A stretch of 8,778 bases of DNA from Bog-473 sp035483935. Lineage in GTDB: Bacteria; Actinomycetota; Acidimicrobiia; Acidimicrobiales; RAAP-2. Under the pieces are notes generated by a model. The model did no database searches. It was not told where the DNA came from and saw only the letters and a program-made list of their open reading frames with translations. Shown in pieces: positions 1 to 6,495 of the stretch. Where the stretch lies: positions 1-8,778 of the forward strand of contig DATHPK010000229.1 of the NCBI GenBank assembly GCA_035483935.1. Reading direction: 5' to 3'. Within the stretch, counting starts at the first letter, position 1. Every line of letters starts with the position of its first letter. The position numbers and the translations under genes are program-made.

Positions 1-445
1 GTTCCTTCAGTGCTCATGGAGCCACACCTTTCCCCCTTCCGCCCGACGGGGACAAATCCTTCGTCGAGGTCGGAGCCGCTGAGCGAATGTCTACGGCACA
101 GGCAGCAACGAGCCGATCTTCACCGCCCTCAGCCGAAGGCTCAACGAACCGTCCGGCTGTGACCGACCGCCTGCAGCGGTGACTGACTGCTCGCATGGAG
201 CGAGCTCGATGCGGCGAACAGGGGACCGCTCCACACGGCCACCGTGGCGGCGATGGCAAAGAGAATCCCTGCGGCTGCAGTCCTCCCCTTGTGGATGCGC
301 ATGGGGCCACTCTTCATCACGAATGTGAGGAAACCAACAGAGCGGCGTAAGAGTCTGCTGTGAAGATCGGCCGTCGCCCTGATGCCGCCGCCGGGCTCTG
401 CTCGTGTCAAGGACGCCGGAATGTCGCCGGGACCACGACGTCGCT
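1..445. other. Upstream region without a convincing gene
   Basis: No reading frame on either strand shows a recognisable protein family. The two open minus-strand frames here are rich in Arg, Ser and Pro and look like chance open frames in GC-rich DNA. The one exception is a short stretch near 141-302 with a signal-peptide-like look, listed separately. There is a small hairpin at 166-180 (arms ACCGC and GCGGT around CTGCA) with no T-tract, so it is not a good terminator. I see no tRNA, insertion sequence end or repeat array. The right end carries the promoter of the DUF2889 gene. Confidence 0.6.
141..302 (-). CDS. Doubtful small exported peptide (about 53 aa) or gene remnant
   Basis: Reading leftward from the ATG at 302, the frame gives a basic start (MRIHKGR), then a hydrophobic stretch of about 20 residues rich in Ala, Ile and Val, then a possible signal peptidase site after LFA, and a short polar tail ending at the TGA at 141-143. 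This is the layout of a Sec signal peptide. Against it, there is no clear ribosome binding site, the mature part would be only about 25 residues, and I know no family it belongs to. It could be the surviving 5' end of a broken exported protein gene, or chance. An alternative ATG lies at 317. Confidence 0.2.
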   Translation of the reverse strand: MRIHKGRTAAAGILFAIAATVAVWSGPLFAASSSLHASSQSPLQAVGHSRTVR

Positions 446-451
446 TACCAT
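446..451 (+). promoter_or_regulatory. Probable -10 element (TACCAT) giving a leaderless mRNA
   Basis: TACCAT fits the actinobacterial TAnnnT -10 pattern and lies six bases before the ATG at 458. Transcription would therefore start on or next to the start codon. No Shine-Dalgarno sequence precedes that ATG, which agrees with leaderless translation, common in actinomycetes. No good -35 box is visible; the matching position (about 423-428, GTCGCC) is weak. The promoter would serve both the DUF2889 gene and the overlapping TetR gene. Confidence 0.5.
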
Positions 452-466
452 GAAAACATGATTTTC
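452..466. repeat. AT-rich inverted repeat over the DUF2889 start codon (possible operator)
   Basis: The arms GAAAA (452-456) and TTTTC (462-466) flank CATGA, covering the predicted transcription start and the start codon. It is an AT-rich patch in GC-rich DNA, and its position just downstream of the -10 element would suit repression. TetR-family proteins usually bind short palindromes like this, and a TetR gene is the second gene of the same unit, so autoregulation is possible. The arms are short, so chance is not excluded. Confidence 0.35.
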
Positions 467-1471
467 GAACCATCGGCGACGGCCCTGGATCCGGCTCCGG
501 CCGACCCGGTCGCCGTCCAGCCGGCGCGGCGGCCGGACTCGGTGCGCCGGACCTCGACCATGCTGATGGTCTGGCCGGATGGGTTCGGTTCCGAGCTCAA
601 CCTCAAGGGGAGGGCGCGCGACCTCCTCACCCCCGCCAACGGCGAACCCTCGATCATCGACGCCTCCGACCTGCATGCCGTCACCGGTCGCGCCCGCGAC
701 GTCGTGCGCATCGAGAGCGACCCCGCCAACGCCGACCTGCAACGGTTGGTCGGCTGTCGGGCCGGGGGCAACCTGCGCTCGGCCATCGCACAGGAGCTGT
801 CCGGCGAGTACGAGGCCGGGACGCCGCTGCTCCTGCTGCTCGACGACATCGCCGGCGCCACCCTCATCTCGGGGTTCACCTATTTCCGCTGGGCCGACGT
901 GGTCCCGGGCATGCGCGACCGCCTGGGCAGCGGTACGAAGAGCGACATGCGCGGCATCTGCTCGGGCTTTCGAGAGGGCTCGAGCGCCCTGTACCCCAAC
1001 GGGGCTCTCCGAGGTGTGAGCTCCAATACCCCTCTCGCTCCTTCTCTGGCCGACCCGGCCGACCCGCTGGGCTGGCACGAGCTGGAAGATCCACCCGAGA
1101 TCGCCATGCGACGGGCGCGCCGGATCGACGTATGGGAGGACGGCGACCACCTCGAGTTCGACACCATGTTCCGGGACAGCTGCTGGGTGCCCGGAGGTGA
1201 CGAGGTTGTGTTGCACGAGTACGAGGTCGTCGGCACAGCCGATCGGGCCAGTGGCACGGTGCTCTCCGTTCAGGCGATCCCTCGGGTCCTGCCCTACCCC
1301 GAGTGTCCGCTGGCCGCACCCAACGCTCCGCGACTCGTCGGAACGACGCTCCACGACCTGCGAATCGAGGTGCTCTCTCAGCTGCGGTCGGTCGACTGTT
1401 GCACCCATCTCAACGACGGGCTCCGCGCGCTGGCCGAAATTCCCGTGTTAGCAGACGCCCTACGCGGATGA
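458..1471 (+). CDS. DUF2889 domain protein
   Basis: This 337-residue protein of unknown biochemical function matches my memory of the long actinobacterial form of DUF2889. Marks seen in order are RRTSTM near residue 30, an LLLLLDD segment at 123-130, CSGFREGS at 168-175, a WH pair at 206-207, MRRARRIDVW at 217-226, MFRDS near 237-241, HEYEV at 253-257, and the most telling piece, CCTHLND at 314-320 followed by a Leu-rich tail. The Cys, His and Asp residues in these blocks could form a metal or catalytic site, but that is inference. I chose the ATG at 458 because a TACCAT element sits six bases before it. The GTG at 404 would add 18 residues and lies upstream of that promoter. The stop overlaps the TetR start by four bases (ATGA), so the two genes are probably translated together. 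Confidence 0.8.
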   Translation: MIFEPSATALDPAPADPVAVQPARRPDSVRRTSTMLMVWPDGFGSELNLKGRARDLLTPANGEPSIIDASDLHAVTGRARDVVRIESDPANADLQRLVGCRAGGNLRSAIAQELSGEYEAGTPLLLLLDDIAGATLISGFTYFRWADVVPGMRDRLGSGTKSDMRGICSGFREGSSALYPNGALRGVSSNTPLAPSLADPADPLGWHELEDPPEIAMRRARRIDVWEDGDHLEFDTMFRDSCWVPGGDEVVLHEYEVVGTADRASGTVLSVQAIPRVLPYPECPLAAPNAPRLVGTTLHDLRIEVLSQLRSVDCCTHLNDGLRALAEIPVLADALRG

Positions 1472-2115
1472 CTCAGGCCAAGTCGGTCCCGGTCGCCACC
1501 CGGACGGGCCGTCCCCGGCGCTTCGAGTCCGAGGACGAGCTCCGTCTGCTCCTCGACGCGGCGATGGTCGTGATGGGCCGCAACGGTTACGTCGGCGCGT
1601 CCGTTGCCGACATCCTCAGCGAGGCGAACCTCTCGACGCGCTCGTTCTACCGCCACTTCGAGTCGAAGGATCAGCTCCTCTGTGCGCTGTACCGGCGGGA
1701 GGCCGAGAACGCGGCTGCGCGGCTCAATGCCAAGGTCGACGCAGCGCCCTCGCCCCGCGCCGCGCTCGACGCCTGGATCGACGAGATCCTGAGCTTGGGG
1801 CAGCACCGGGCCAAGGCGGCCCGAGTGCGCGTCCTGGGATCGCCCGGTGCGATGCGGGCCGACGGCTATGCCGAGGAAACGCGCCACGCCTCCAAGTTGC
1901 TGATGGCCCCCCTCGAGACGCTGCTGGCCGCTGGAGCCGCCGAGGGATCGTTCCCACTGGCCGATCCGCCCGCCGATGCCAACATGATTCGCTCGGTCGT
2001 CTGGGCGGCCGCAGGCCTGACGCCGTCGAGCCACGAGGCGTCGTCGCGGGCCGATGTGACGGGCCAGGTGCGCTCGTTCTGCGCCCGTGCCCTCGGCGCG
2101 CCGTCGAACGCCTAA
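1468..2115 (+). CDS. TetR-family transcriptional regulator
   Basis: A 215-residue DNA-binding repressor-type protein of normal family length. After a short basic tail (GRPRRF) the N-terminal three-helix domain covers about residues 23-70, with the helix-turn-helix around ASVADILSEANLSTRSFYRH and the usual F-x-S-K-D-Q-L block after it (residues 64-70). The C-terminal ligand-binding region is variable and does not reveal the ligand. The ATG at 1468 overlaps the DUF2889 stop. The open frame continues upstream in another frame of the DUF2889 gene, but that part is a shadow. The 3' end interlocks with the convergent patatin gene: TAA at 2113-2115 on this strand and TAG at 2114-2112 on the other. 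Likely targets are its own promoter and perhaps the aldehyde dehydrogenase promoter, where a similar inverted repeat is found. That is inference. Confidence 0.9.
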   Translation: MTQAKSVPVATRTGRPRRFESEDELRLLLDAAMVVMGRNGYVGASVADILSEANLSTRSFYRHFESKDQLLCALYRREAENAAARLNAKVDAAPSPRAALDAWIDEILSLGQHRAKAARVRVLGSPGAMRADGYAEETRHASKLLMAPLETLLAAGAAEGSFPLADPPADANMIRSVVWAAAGLTPSSHEASSRADVTGQVRSFCARALGAPSNA

Positions 2116-2975
2116 GGCTTGCTCGCCGCCTGGTTCGTCTGATCGACGGACGGGGAACCGAACGCCTGCTCAAGCACCCACTCCGTGGCGCGGGCGTACC
2201 CCGATGCCGCCAATGTCGCTCCCTGGTCGAAGTCGAACGGTGAGGGCGCCTCGGGAAACGGCGACGGCACGAAATAGACCGCACCATTGCGCTGGGCGGC
2301 GGTCGCCTCGGCGCTCTGGAGCCTGGCGATCTGCAGTTTCGACGTCATGAGCGACACGGTGCTCATTGCGGCGGCCACCGCTCCGCGTGGTGGCTTTCGC
2401 CTGGGTGCCGTGGTCGTCAGGAACGCATAGACCTCGTCGGCACCGAGGTCGAGCGCCTCGCTGGCCGGACACCCCGCGGACAGGGAACCATCGACCAACC
2501 AGCGACCCTCGCGATAGACGGGCGGGAAGATCCCCGGGATGGCGGCGGTGGCCAGGAGTGCGGACGCCACGTCGCCTTCGTGCATCACCACGATGTCGCC
2601 GGTCAACGCGTCGGTGGCGACGGCGGCGAACGGCACCTTCGCCTCTTCGATCCGATCGATGCCCAACCACTCGTGGATGATCATCTTGAGCCTCTTGGTC
2701 GTGACCAGGTGGTCGCGCAGGCCTACGAATCCCGCGACGGCCCGGAACAGTTCGAAGCGAAAGACGTTCTTTCGGGTCAGGTCGCTCCAGGCGGTCTCGA
2801 GTTCCTTGCAGCCATCGATGCCCGGATGCGTCGCGTAGAACGCGGCGTTGAGTGCACCGATGGACGACCCCGTCAGCAGGTCAGGCTCGATGCCGGCTTC
2901 GACCAGCGCCCGCATGCCCCCGGCCTGCATGGCGCCCAAGTTGCCACCCCCCGAAAGGGCGAACGCCACTCTCAT
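2112..2975 (-). CDS. Patatin-like phospholipase (lipid acyl hydrolase)
   Basis: This 287-residue protein should hydrolyse acyl esters of phospholipids or neutral lipids with a Ser-Asp dyad. It carries the glycine-rich oxyanion loop SGGGNLG at residues 8-14, the nucleophile elbow GSSIG at 36-40 with Ser38, the conserved A-x-A-I-P-G-I-F-P-P-V block at about 143-153, and the Asp162 motif as DGS, where DGG or DGA is usual. The usual Asn-Pro-Val after it is also replaced (GCPA), so this is a somewhat divergent member with both catalytic residues kept. There is no signal peptide, so it is probably cytoplasmic or membrane-peripheral. The ATG has a good ribosome binding site, GAGGTGA at 2988-2982. 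It lies 69 bases downstream of the MBL hydrolase gene on the same strand, close enough for a shared transcript, though a promoter in the gap cannot be excluded. Confidence 0.9.
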   Translation of the reverse strand: MRVAFALSGGGNLGAMQAGGMRALVEAGIEPDLLTGSSIGALNAAFYATHPGIDGCKELETAWSDLTRKNVFRFELFRAVAGFVGLRDHLVTTKRLKMIIHEWLGIDRIEEAKVPFAAVATDALTGDIVVMHEGDVASALLATAAIPGIFPPVYREGRWLVDGSLSAGCPASEALDLGADEVYAFLTTTAPRRKPPRGAVAAAMSTVSLMTSKLQIARLQSAEATAAQRNGAVYFVPSPFPEAPSPFDFDQGATLAASGYARATEWVLEQAFGSPSVDQTNQAASKP

Positions 2976-3044
2976 CCTGCATCACCTCGTCACTGTGTCC
3001 CGGATGAGGTTAGCGACATGCCCTCCGATGCGCGCCGCTCGCGG

Positions 3045-4157
3045 TCAGCGCGACGCCCGCCGTGCGCCGGCATCTTCGTTGAGCGACCACAGCGCCGGTT
3101 CGCCGTCGTCAACCTGCACGGCGCCCTCGATCTCGAGCGCCCGCAGGTGGGACACGGTCTCTCCCACGGCGGCGCGGCGCATGAAGCCCGCGATGTCGTC
3201 CCACGAACGAGACCAGCGCATGTGCGACGCGATGTCCCACGCCGTGTGCGGCCCCTCGGAGAGGATCGCGATCACTTCGGTGAAACGGTCCCGGTGGTGT
3301 TGGCGCAGTTCTTCCAAGCGGGTGCGGAGATCCTCGAATCGGTACTCGTGCGCGGGCAGTACCTCATTGACCTCGTAGGGCTCGAGCTTGTCGAGCGAGT
3401 TCAGGTAGTCGCCCAGGGGATTGGCGCCGGCCTGGGGATGGAACGGGATGTTCGGGGTGATGCGCGGCAAGACGTGGTCGCCGGAAAGCATCAGCTCGTT
3501 GCGCGCCTCATAGAAACAGAGGTGACCCGGGGAGTGACCCGGGGTCCAGATCGCCGTGAGGTCCCAACCCGGCACCTCCGGCTGCGCACCATCCTCGAGG
3601 AGCACGTCGGGAACGACGGGATCCACCAACGGCCGCACCGGCATGGCGGCGTTTCGCAGTGGTTCGAGCTCTTCGGGGGGCGCGCCCATACGCCGCAACG
3701 CCGCCGCCACCCGGTCCAACAGGTCGTCGGGCTCGTCGTAGCGATCGTGGATCAGTTCGGCGTCGGCGGGATGGAGCGAGATCCATGCGCCCGATGCTTC
3801 GCGGATGCGGCCGGCGAGACCGTAGTGATCGGGGTGGATGTGGGTGACCATGACGCCCTGCACGTCCGCCACGTCGCAGCCGACCTCGGTGAGTCCGCTC
3901 GACAACGCCGCGAACGCATCGTCCGTGTTCCATCCCGCGTCCACGAGGTACGGCCCGCGGTCGGTCTCGAAGACGTAGACCAGGACGTAACGAAGGGAGT
4001 TGTTCGGCAGCGGTACCGGGATGCTCCAGAGGCCCGACCGGACCTTCTCGACACCGGGAAACGGGTCGTTCGCCGCTGCTGCGCCGCGGGCGCGCTGGGC
4101 GTGCGACGGAGCCGGCGTGTGCGTGTGTCCCGAACCGGAGGTCGAAGCCATCGACAT
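3045..4157 (-). CDS. Metallo-beta-lactamase-fold hydrolase with C-terminal winged-helix domain
   Basis: A 370-residue probable two-zinc hydrolase of the glyoxalase II / LACTB2-like branch. The first metal motif is T-H-I-H-P-D-H with His106, His108, Asp110 and His111. The other ligands are His208 in TPGHSPGH, Asp227 in SGDH and His270 in PAHE, so the metal site is complete. Residues from about 277 to 357 look like the small winged-helix domain found after MBL cores in LACTB2-like proteins (H-L-R-A-L-E-I-E-G-A-V). The first 30 residues are low-complexity (Ala, Ser, His, Pro). The ATG at 4157 was chosen for the GGAGG ten bases upstream; an in-frame ATG at 4151 is possible. The longer frame to 4256 would overlap the upstream crotonase gene and has no family support. 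The substrate is unknown; with its neighbours a thioester or ester is plausible. Confidence 0.87.
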   Translation of the reverse strand: MSMASTSGSGHTHTPAPSHAQRARGAAAANDPFPGVEKVRSGLWSIPVPLPNNSLRYVLVYVFETDRGPYLVDAGWNTDDAFAALSSGLTEVGCDVADVQGVMVTHIHPDHYGLAGRIREASGAWISLHPADAELIHDRYDEPDDLLDRVAAALRRMGAPPEELEPLRNAAMPVRPLVDPVVPDVLLEDGAQPEVPGWDLTAIWTPGHSPGHLCFYEARNELMLSGDHVLPRITPNIPFHPQAGANPLGDYLNSLDKLEPYEVNEVLPAHEYRFEDLRTRLEELRQHHRDRFTEVIAILSEGPHTAWDIASHMRWSRSWDDIAGFMRRAAVGETVSHLRALEIEGAVQVDDGEPALWSLNEDAGARRASR

Positions 4158-4167
4158 GAGCGTAGAG

Positions 4168-4172
4168 CCTCC
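4168..4172 (-). promoter_or_regulatory. Ribosome binding site for the MBL hydrolase (GGAGG)
   Basis: GGAGG on the minus strand lies ten bases before the ATG at 4157 and sixteen before the next in-frame ATG at 4151. It is the only good site in this gap and is the reason for rejecting the longer in-frame start at 4256. Confidence 0.55.
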
Positions 4173-4225
4173 GAAGGAGACGTCCCCCCCGAGGTCGGAC
4201 GCCGAATGACCCCAGCGCCTTCCCG

Positions 4226-5059
4226 CTAGGGCTCGATTCGATCGACCAGTCCCCATTCCTTCGCCGTGATCACATCAATCGGCTCGGCGGAGAACGCCAG
4301 CGAGGCGGTGCGAAGCCGGCCGATCCGGCGGGTCAGACTCACCGTCCCGCCCGCTCCGGGGACGAGGCCGAGCCCGATCTCGGGCAAAGCGAGCGTCGTC
4401 TCCGGAGAACCCACCACCGTGCTCGTGAACGCCGCGAGCTCGACACCCGATCCCATGCAGGGGCCGTGCAGGTAGGTGACGGTCGGCTTGCCGAGCTGTG
4501 CGAGCGCGCGGCCCACGCTCCGTTGCAGCCGTACCAGATGCGCCGTCGCCGGGTCCGGCCGCGTGCCGAACTCGTCGAGATCGCCGCCGGCACAGAACGA
4601 CCTGCCCTCACCCCGCCACTCGACGCATGTGATCCCGGTATCTGCTGTCGCCAGCACCAGGGCATCGACCAGTTCGTCCCGCATCCGGGCGTCGAGCGCG
4701 TTCAGCCGCTCCGGTCGGATGAGCGTGATGACCAGGGTGCTGCCGCCACGCTCGACCCGCACCCGTGGCCCGTCGTCGCGCAGGGTCCGGGGCGGGTTGG
4801 CCGTGCGCCAAGCCGCGAACTCCGGGCCGGACTGGAGCACCGAGTAGGCGGCCGACTCGGCCACAAGGCCGTCCGCAACCGAACGCCGTGGCGCGGCGCG
4901 CAACAGCAGCGCGAGCGTCGTACCAGCGATCGGTTGGGCGGCAAGGTTCTCCTCCACCCGACCGAGCATGGGGCCGTCCTCGGCGACTGCGACGTCGCAC
5001 AGTTCGAGCCACGCAGGGTCTACGTCTCCCTGTGTCACCCCCACGACGACGAACGGCAA
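4226..5059 (-). CDS. Enoyl-CoA hydratase/isomerase (crotonase) family protein, unusual domain order
   Basis: The crotonase core spans about residues 98-277 of the frame read from the TTG at 5059. It has N-A-L-D near 120-123, the oxyanion-hole loop S-F-C-A-G-G-D at 154-160, G-S-G-V-E-L with Glu207, and L-P-E-I-G-L-G-L-V-P-G-A-G-G with Glu227. The two glutamates that act on water in enoyl-CoA hydratases are both present, so hydration of an enoyl-CoA is possible. The protein stops right after the GLVDRIEP segment, where normal family members continue for about 60 helical residues. Instead, residues 33-92 before the core resemble that missing C-terminal part (pattern gL..Es..y..l...pEf..w). TTG 5059 is the first conventional start, but it has no ribosome binding site and the frame stays coding-like upstream; see the next entry. 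The gene lies 68 bases upstream of the MBL gene on the same strand and diverges from the CoA-transferase gene. Confidence 0.85.
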   Translation of the reverse strand: MPFVVVGVTQGDVDPAWLELCDVAVAEDGPMLGRVEENLAAQPIAGTTLALLLRAAPRRSVADGLVAESAAYSVLQSGPEFAAWRTANPPRTLRDDGPRVRVERGGSTLVITLIRPERLNALDARMRDELVDALVLATADTGITCVEWRGEGRSFCAGGDLDEFGTRPDPATAHLVRLQRSVGRALAQLGKPTVTYLHGPCMGSGVELAAFTSTVVGSPETTLALPEIGLGLVPGAGGTVSLTRRIGRLRTASLAFSAEPIDVITAKEWGLVDRIEP

Positions 5060-5200
5060 GCTGACCAGGCGATCGACGGCCCCTGGGGGCGGCGGCTCGA
5101 GCCGCCCGTCGAGCGGGACCCGTACGGGGGCGCTGCGCTCGGGCGAAACGTCGCTTTGCAGCTCGGCCAGGAGCGCATCGGCGCTCAGGTGTTCGAGAAT
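5060..5200 (-). other. In-frame 5' coding extension of the crotonase gene
   Basis: The crotonase frame is open up to a TAA at 5212-5210. The intervening codons read as ordinary protein with high GC at third positions, including SADALLAELQSD and a Pro-rich linker that leads into the hydrophobic strand LPFVVVGV. No in-frame ATG, GTG or TTG exists here. Candidate starts are a CTG at 5188 (giving SADALLAEL as the first residues) or an ATT at 5200, which lies six bases after a TAACGT -10-like element and could start a leaderless message. I therefore think the real protein is about 320 residues long. Confidence 0.5.
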
Positions 5201-5206
5201 CGCGAG

Positions 5207-5216
5207 ACGTTACCCT
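5207..5216. promoter_or_regulatory. Overlapping divergent -10 elements (bidirectional promoter)
   Basis: On the plus strand TACCCT (5211-5216) ends seven bases before the ATG of the CoA-transferase at 5224. On the minus strand TAACGT (5212-5207) ends six bases before the ATT at 5200 in the crotonase frame. The two TAnnnT boxes share the TA pair at 5211-5212. Neither direction shows a strong -35 box or a ribosome binding site, which fits leaderless transcription both ways. Confidence 0.45.
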
Positions 5217-5223
5217 GCCGCAG

Positions 5224-6405
5224 ATGGACGACCCACGGGCCCGGCTTTGGGCGGCGAGCGGCGTGATGGCGCTCACCGGGCTGCCCGAGGCCCCGCTCGG
5301 CCCGCCCGAGCATCTGGTCGAGGGTGTCGAAGAGCTCGCCCGGCCGTTCGAGGGCCTGGACGCGCTGGCCCTGCTCGGTGAGCGCGCCGCACACATGGGT
5401 CTCTGGCGCCGGGGAACGACCAGCTGTGGCGGCAGTTGCCGATTGCTGGCCTCGAGAGACGGCCTCGTCGCGGTGTCGCTGGCCCGAGACGAGGACTTCG
5501 AGGCGATCCCTGCCTGGCTCGAGCTCGACTACACGCCGCGCAGCACCCCCGCCGCCTGGTCGGCGGTCGCTGACGCCGTCGCGAACCGGGACCTCGACGA
5601 GCTCGTCGCGCGGGGCGCGCTGCTCGGTCTGCCGGTGGCGCGGGCCGGGGAAGCAAAGGGGCGGACAGACGTGACCCGTCTCCCGCTCGGACCTGCGCCG
5701 GCGCGAGAGCCGGGCGGTCTGATCGTGATCGATCTGTCCGCCCTGTGGGCGGGACCCCTGTGCGGAGACCTCTTGGCGGGTACGGGCGCCACGGTGATCA
5801 AGGTCGAGTCGCCGTCCCGTCCCGACGGCGCGCGCCGCGGGCCGGCGGGTTTCTTCGACCTCCTCAACGGGCGCAAACGATCCGTCGCGCTGGATTTTCG
5901 GCAAACCGGAGGCCGGGACACGCTGCGCGCGCTGATCCGGGCGGCTGACGTCGTCATCGAGGCCAGCCGGCCGCGTGCACTCGAGCAACTCGACGTGCGA
6001 GCCGCCGACGAGGTGCGCGCCGGTGGACCGCAGGTCTGGATCTCCATCACCGGCTACGGCCGGGACGATGAGACCGCCCGCGTGGCGTTCGGCGACGACG
6101 CTGCCGTCGGAGGTGGCCTCGTGGTCTGGCACGACGGCACCGCGATGTTCTGCGCTGATGCCGTTGCCGACCCGATCACCGGGCTCGCCGCGGCAAACGC
6201 ATGCCTCGACGCCCTCGCATCCGGCGGACGCTGGCTGCTCGACGTGTCGATGGCCGCGGTGTGCGCCACGCTCGCCGGGCCTACGCTGCCCGTGTCGCCC
6301 GACGTCACACCGGCTCCGCCGCGGGCTCGTCCCGTGACAAGAGCGGCTGCCAGCCTGGGCTCCGACACGGCATCGGTTCTGGCCGAGCTCGGCATTCGAA
6401 CATGA
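5224..6405 (+). CDS. Family III (CaiB/BaiF) CoA-transferase, unusual domain order
   Basis: A 393-residue protein expected to move CoA between carboxylic acids. From residue 165 it has the family's usual N-terminal sequence: I-V-I-D-L-S, L-W-A-G-P-L-C-G-D-L-L, V-I-K-V-E-S-P, L-N-G-R-K-R-S-V-A-L-D-F, D-V-V-I-E-A-S-R-P and I-S-I-T-G-Y-G (about 273-279). Asp316 in ADPITG aligns by eye with the aspartate that carries the CoA-linked intermediate. The end, L-G-S-D-T-A-S-V-L-A-E-L-G, is like a normal family C-terminus. Normally the VLDLS segment begins near residue 5; here about 160 residues precede it, and these resemble later parts of the family (SGVMALTG at 12-19, DGLVAVSLAR at 79-88, ARGALLGLPVA at 129-139). 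The start at 5224 follows a TACCCT element. It diverges from the crotonase gene and probably shares a transcript with the gene downstream. Confidence 0.87.
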   Translation: MDDPRARLWAASGVMALTGLPEAPLGPPEHLVEGVEELARPFEGLDALALLGERAAHMGLWRRGTTSCGGSCRLLASRDGLVAVSLARDEDFEAIPAWLELDYTPRSTPAAWSAVADAVANRDLDELVARGALLGLPVARAGEAKGRTDVTRLPLGPAPAREPGGLIVIDLSALWAGPLCGDLLAGTGATVIKVESPSRPDGARRGPAGFFDLLNGRKRSVALDFRQTGGRDTLRALIRAADVVIEASRPRALEQLDVRAADEVRAGGPQVWISITGYGRDDETARVAFGDDAAVGGGLVVWHDGTAMFCADAVADPITGLAAANACLDALASGGRWLLDVSMAAVCATLAGPTLPVSPDVTPAPPRARPVTRAAASLGSDTASVLAELGIRT

Positions 6406-6444
6406 GGCAGGCAAGAGCGTCTGCTTGAATCGAGTCGAGAAAGT

Positions 6445-6465
6445 GCGACGTCGCCCGGCGCGACG
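6445..6465. repeat. Short palindrome and repeat in the CoA-transferase / isochorismatase gap
   Basis: The 90-base gap at 6406-6495 contains the perfect ten-base palindrome GCGACGTCGC (6445-6454), followed by another GCGACG at 6460-6465 that can pair with CGTCGC. This could form a small hairpin or an operator. GACGTC-type palindromes also occur inside genes in this window, so chance is likely. No T-tract follows, so it is not a normal terminator. No convincing -10 element was seen in the gap. Confidence 0.2.
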
Positions 6466-6495
6466 AGGCTCCAGCGGCTGAAAGGTGCGCATGCG

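Noticed and set aside
436..443. The CGACGTCG palindrome upstream of the DUF2889 gene, also seen in the gap at 6446-6453
   Set aside because: The same sequence also occurs inside coding DNA, for example near 4990. In DNA this rich in GC it is expected by chance.
1303..1467. A longer TetR start inside the DUF2889 gene
   Set aside because: The extra 55 residues are a frame shadow of the DUF2889 C-terminus. The ATGA overlap at 1468 gives a normal TetR N-terminus.
2580..4229. A 549-codon open frame on the plus strand opposite the patatin and MBL genes
   Set aside because: It is the shadow of two minus-strand genes that have complete catalytic motifs, and it has no recognisable domain of its own.
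4158..4256. A longer start for the MBL hydrolase at 4256
   Set aside because: It would overlap the end of the crotonase gene, has no ribosome binding site, and the added residues look like no part of the family. GGAGG at 4172-4168 supports the ATG at 4157.
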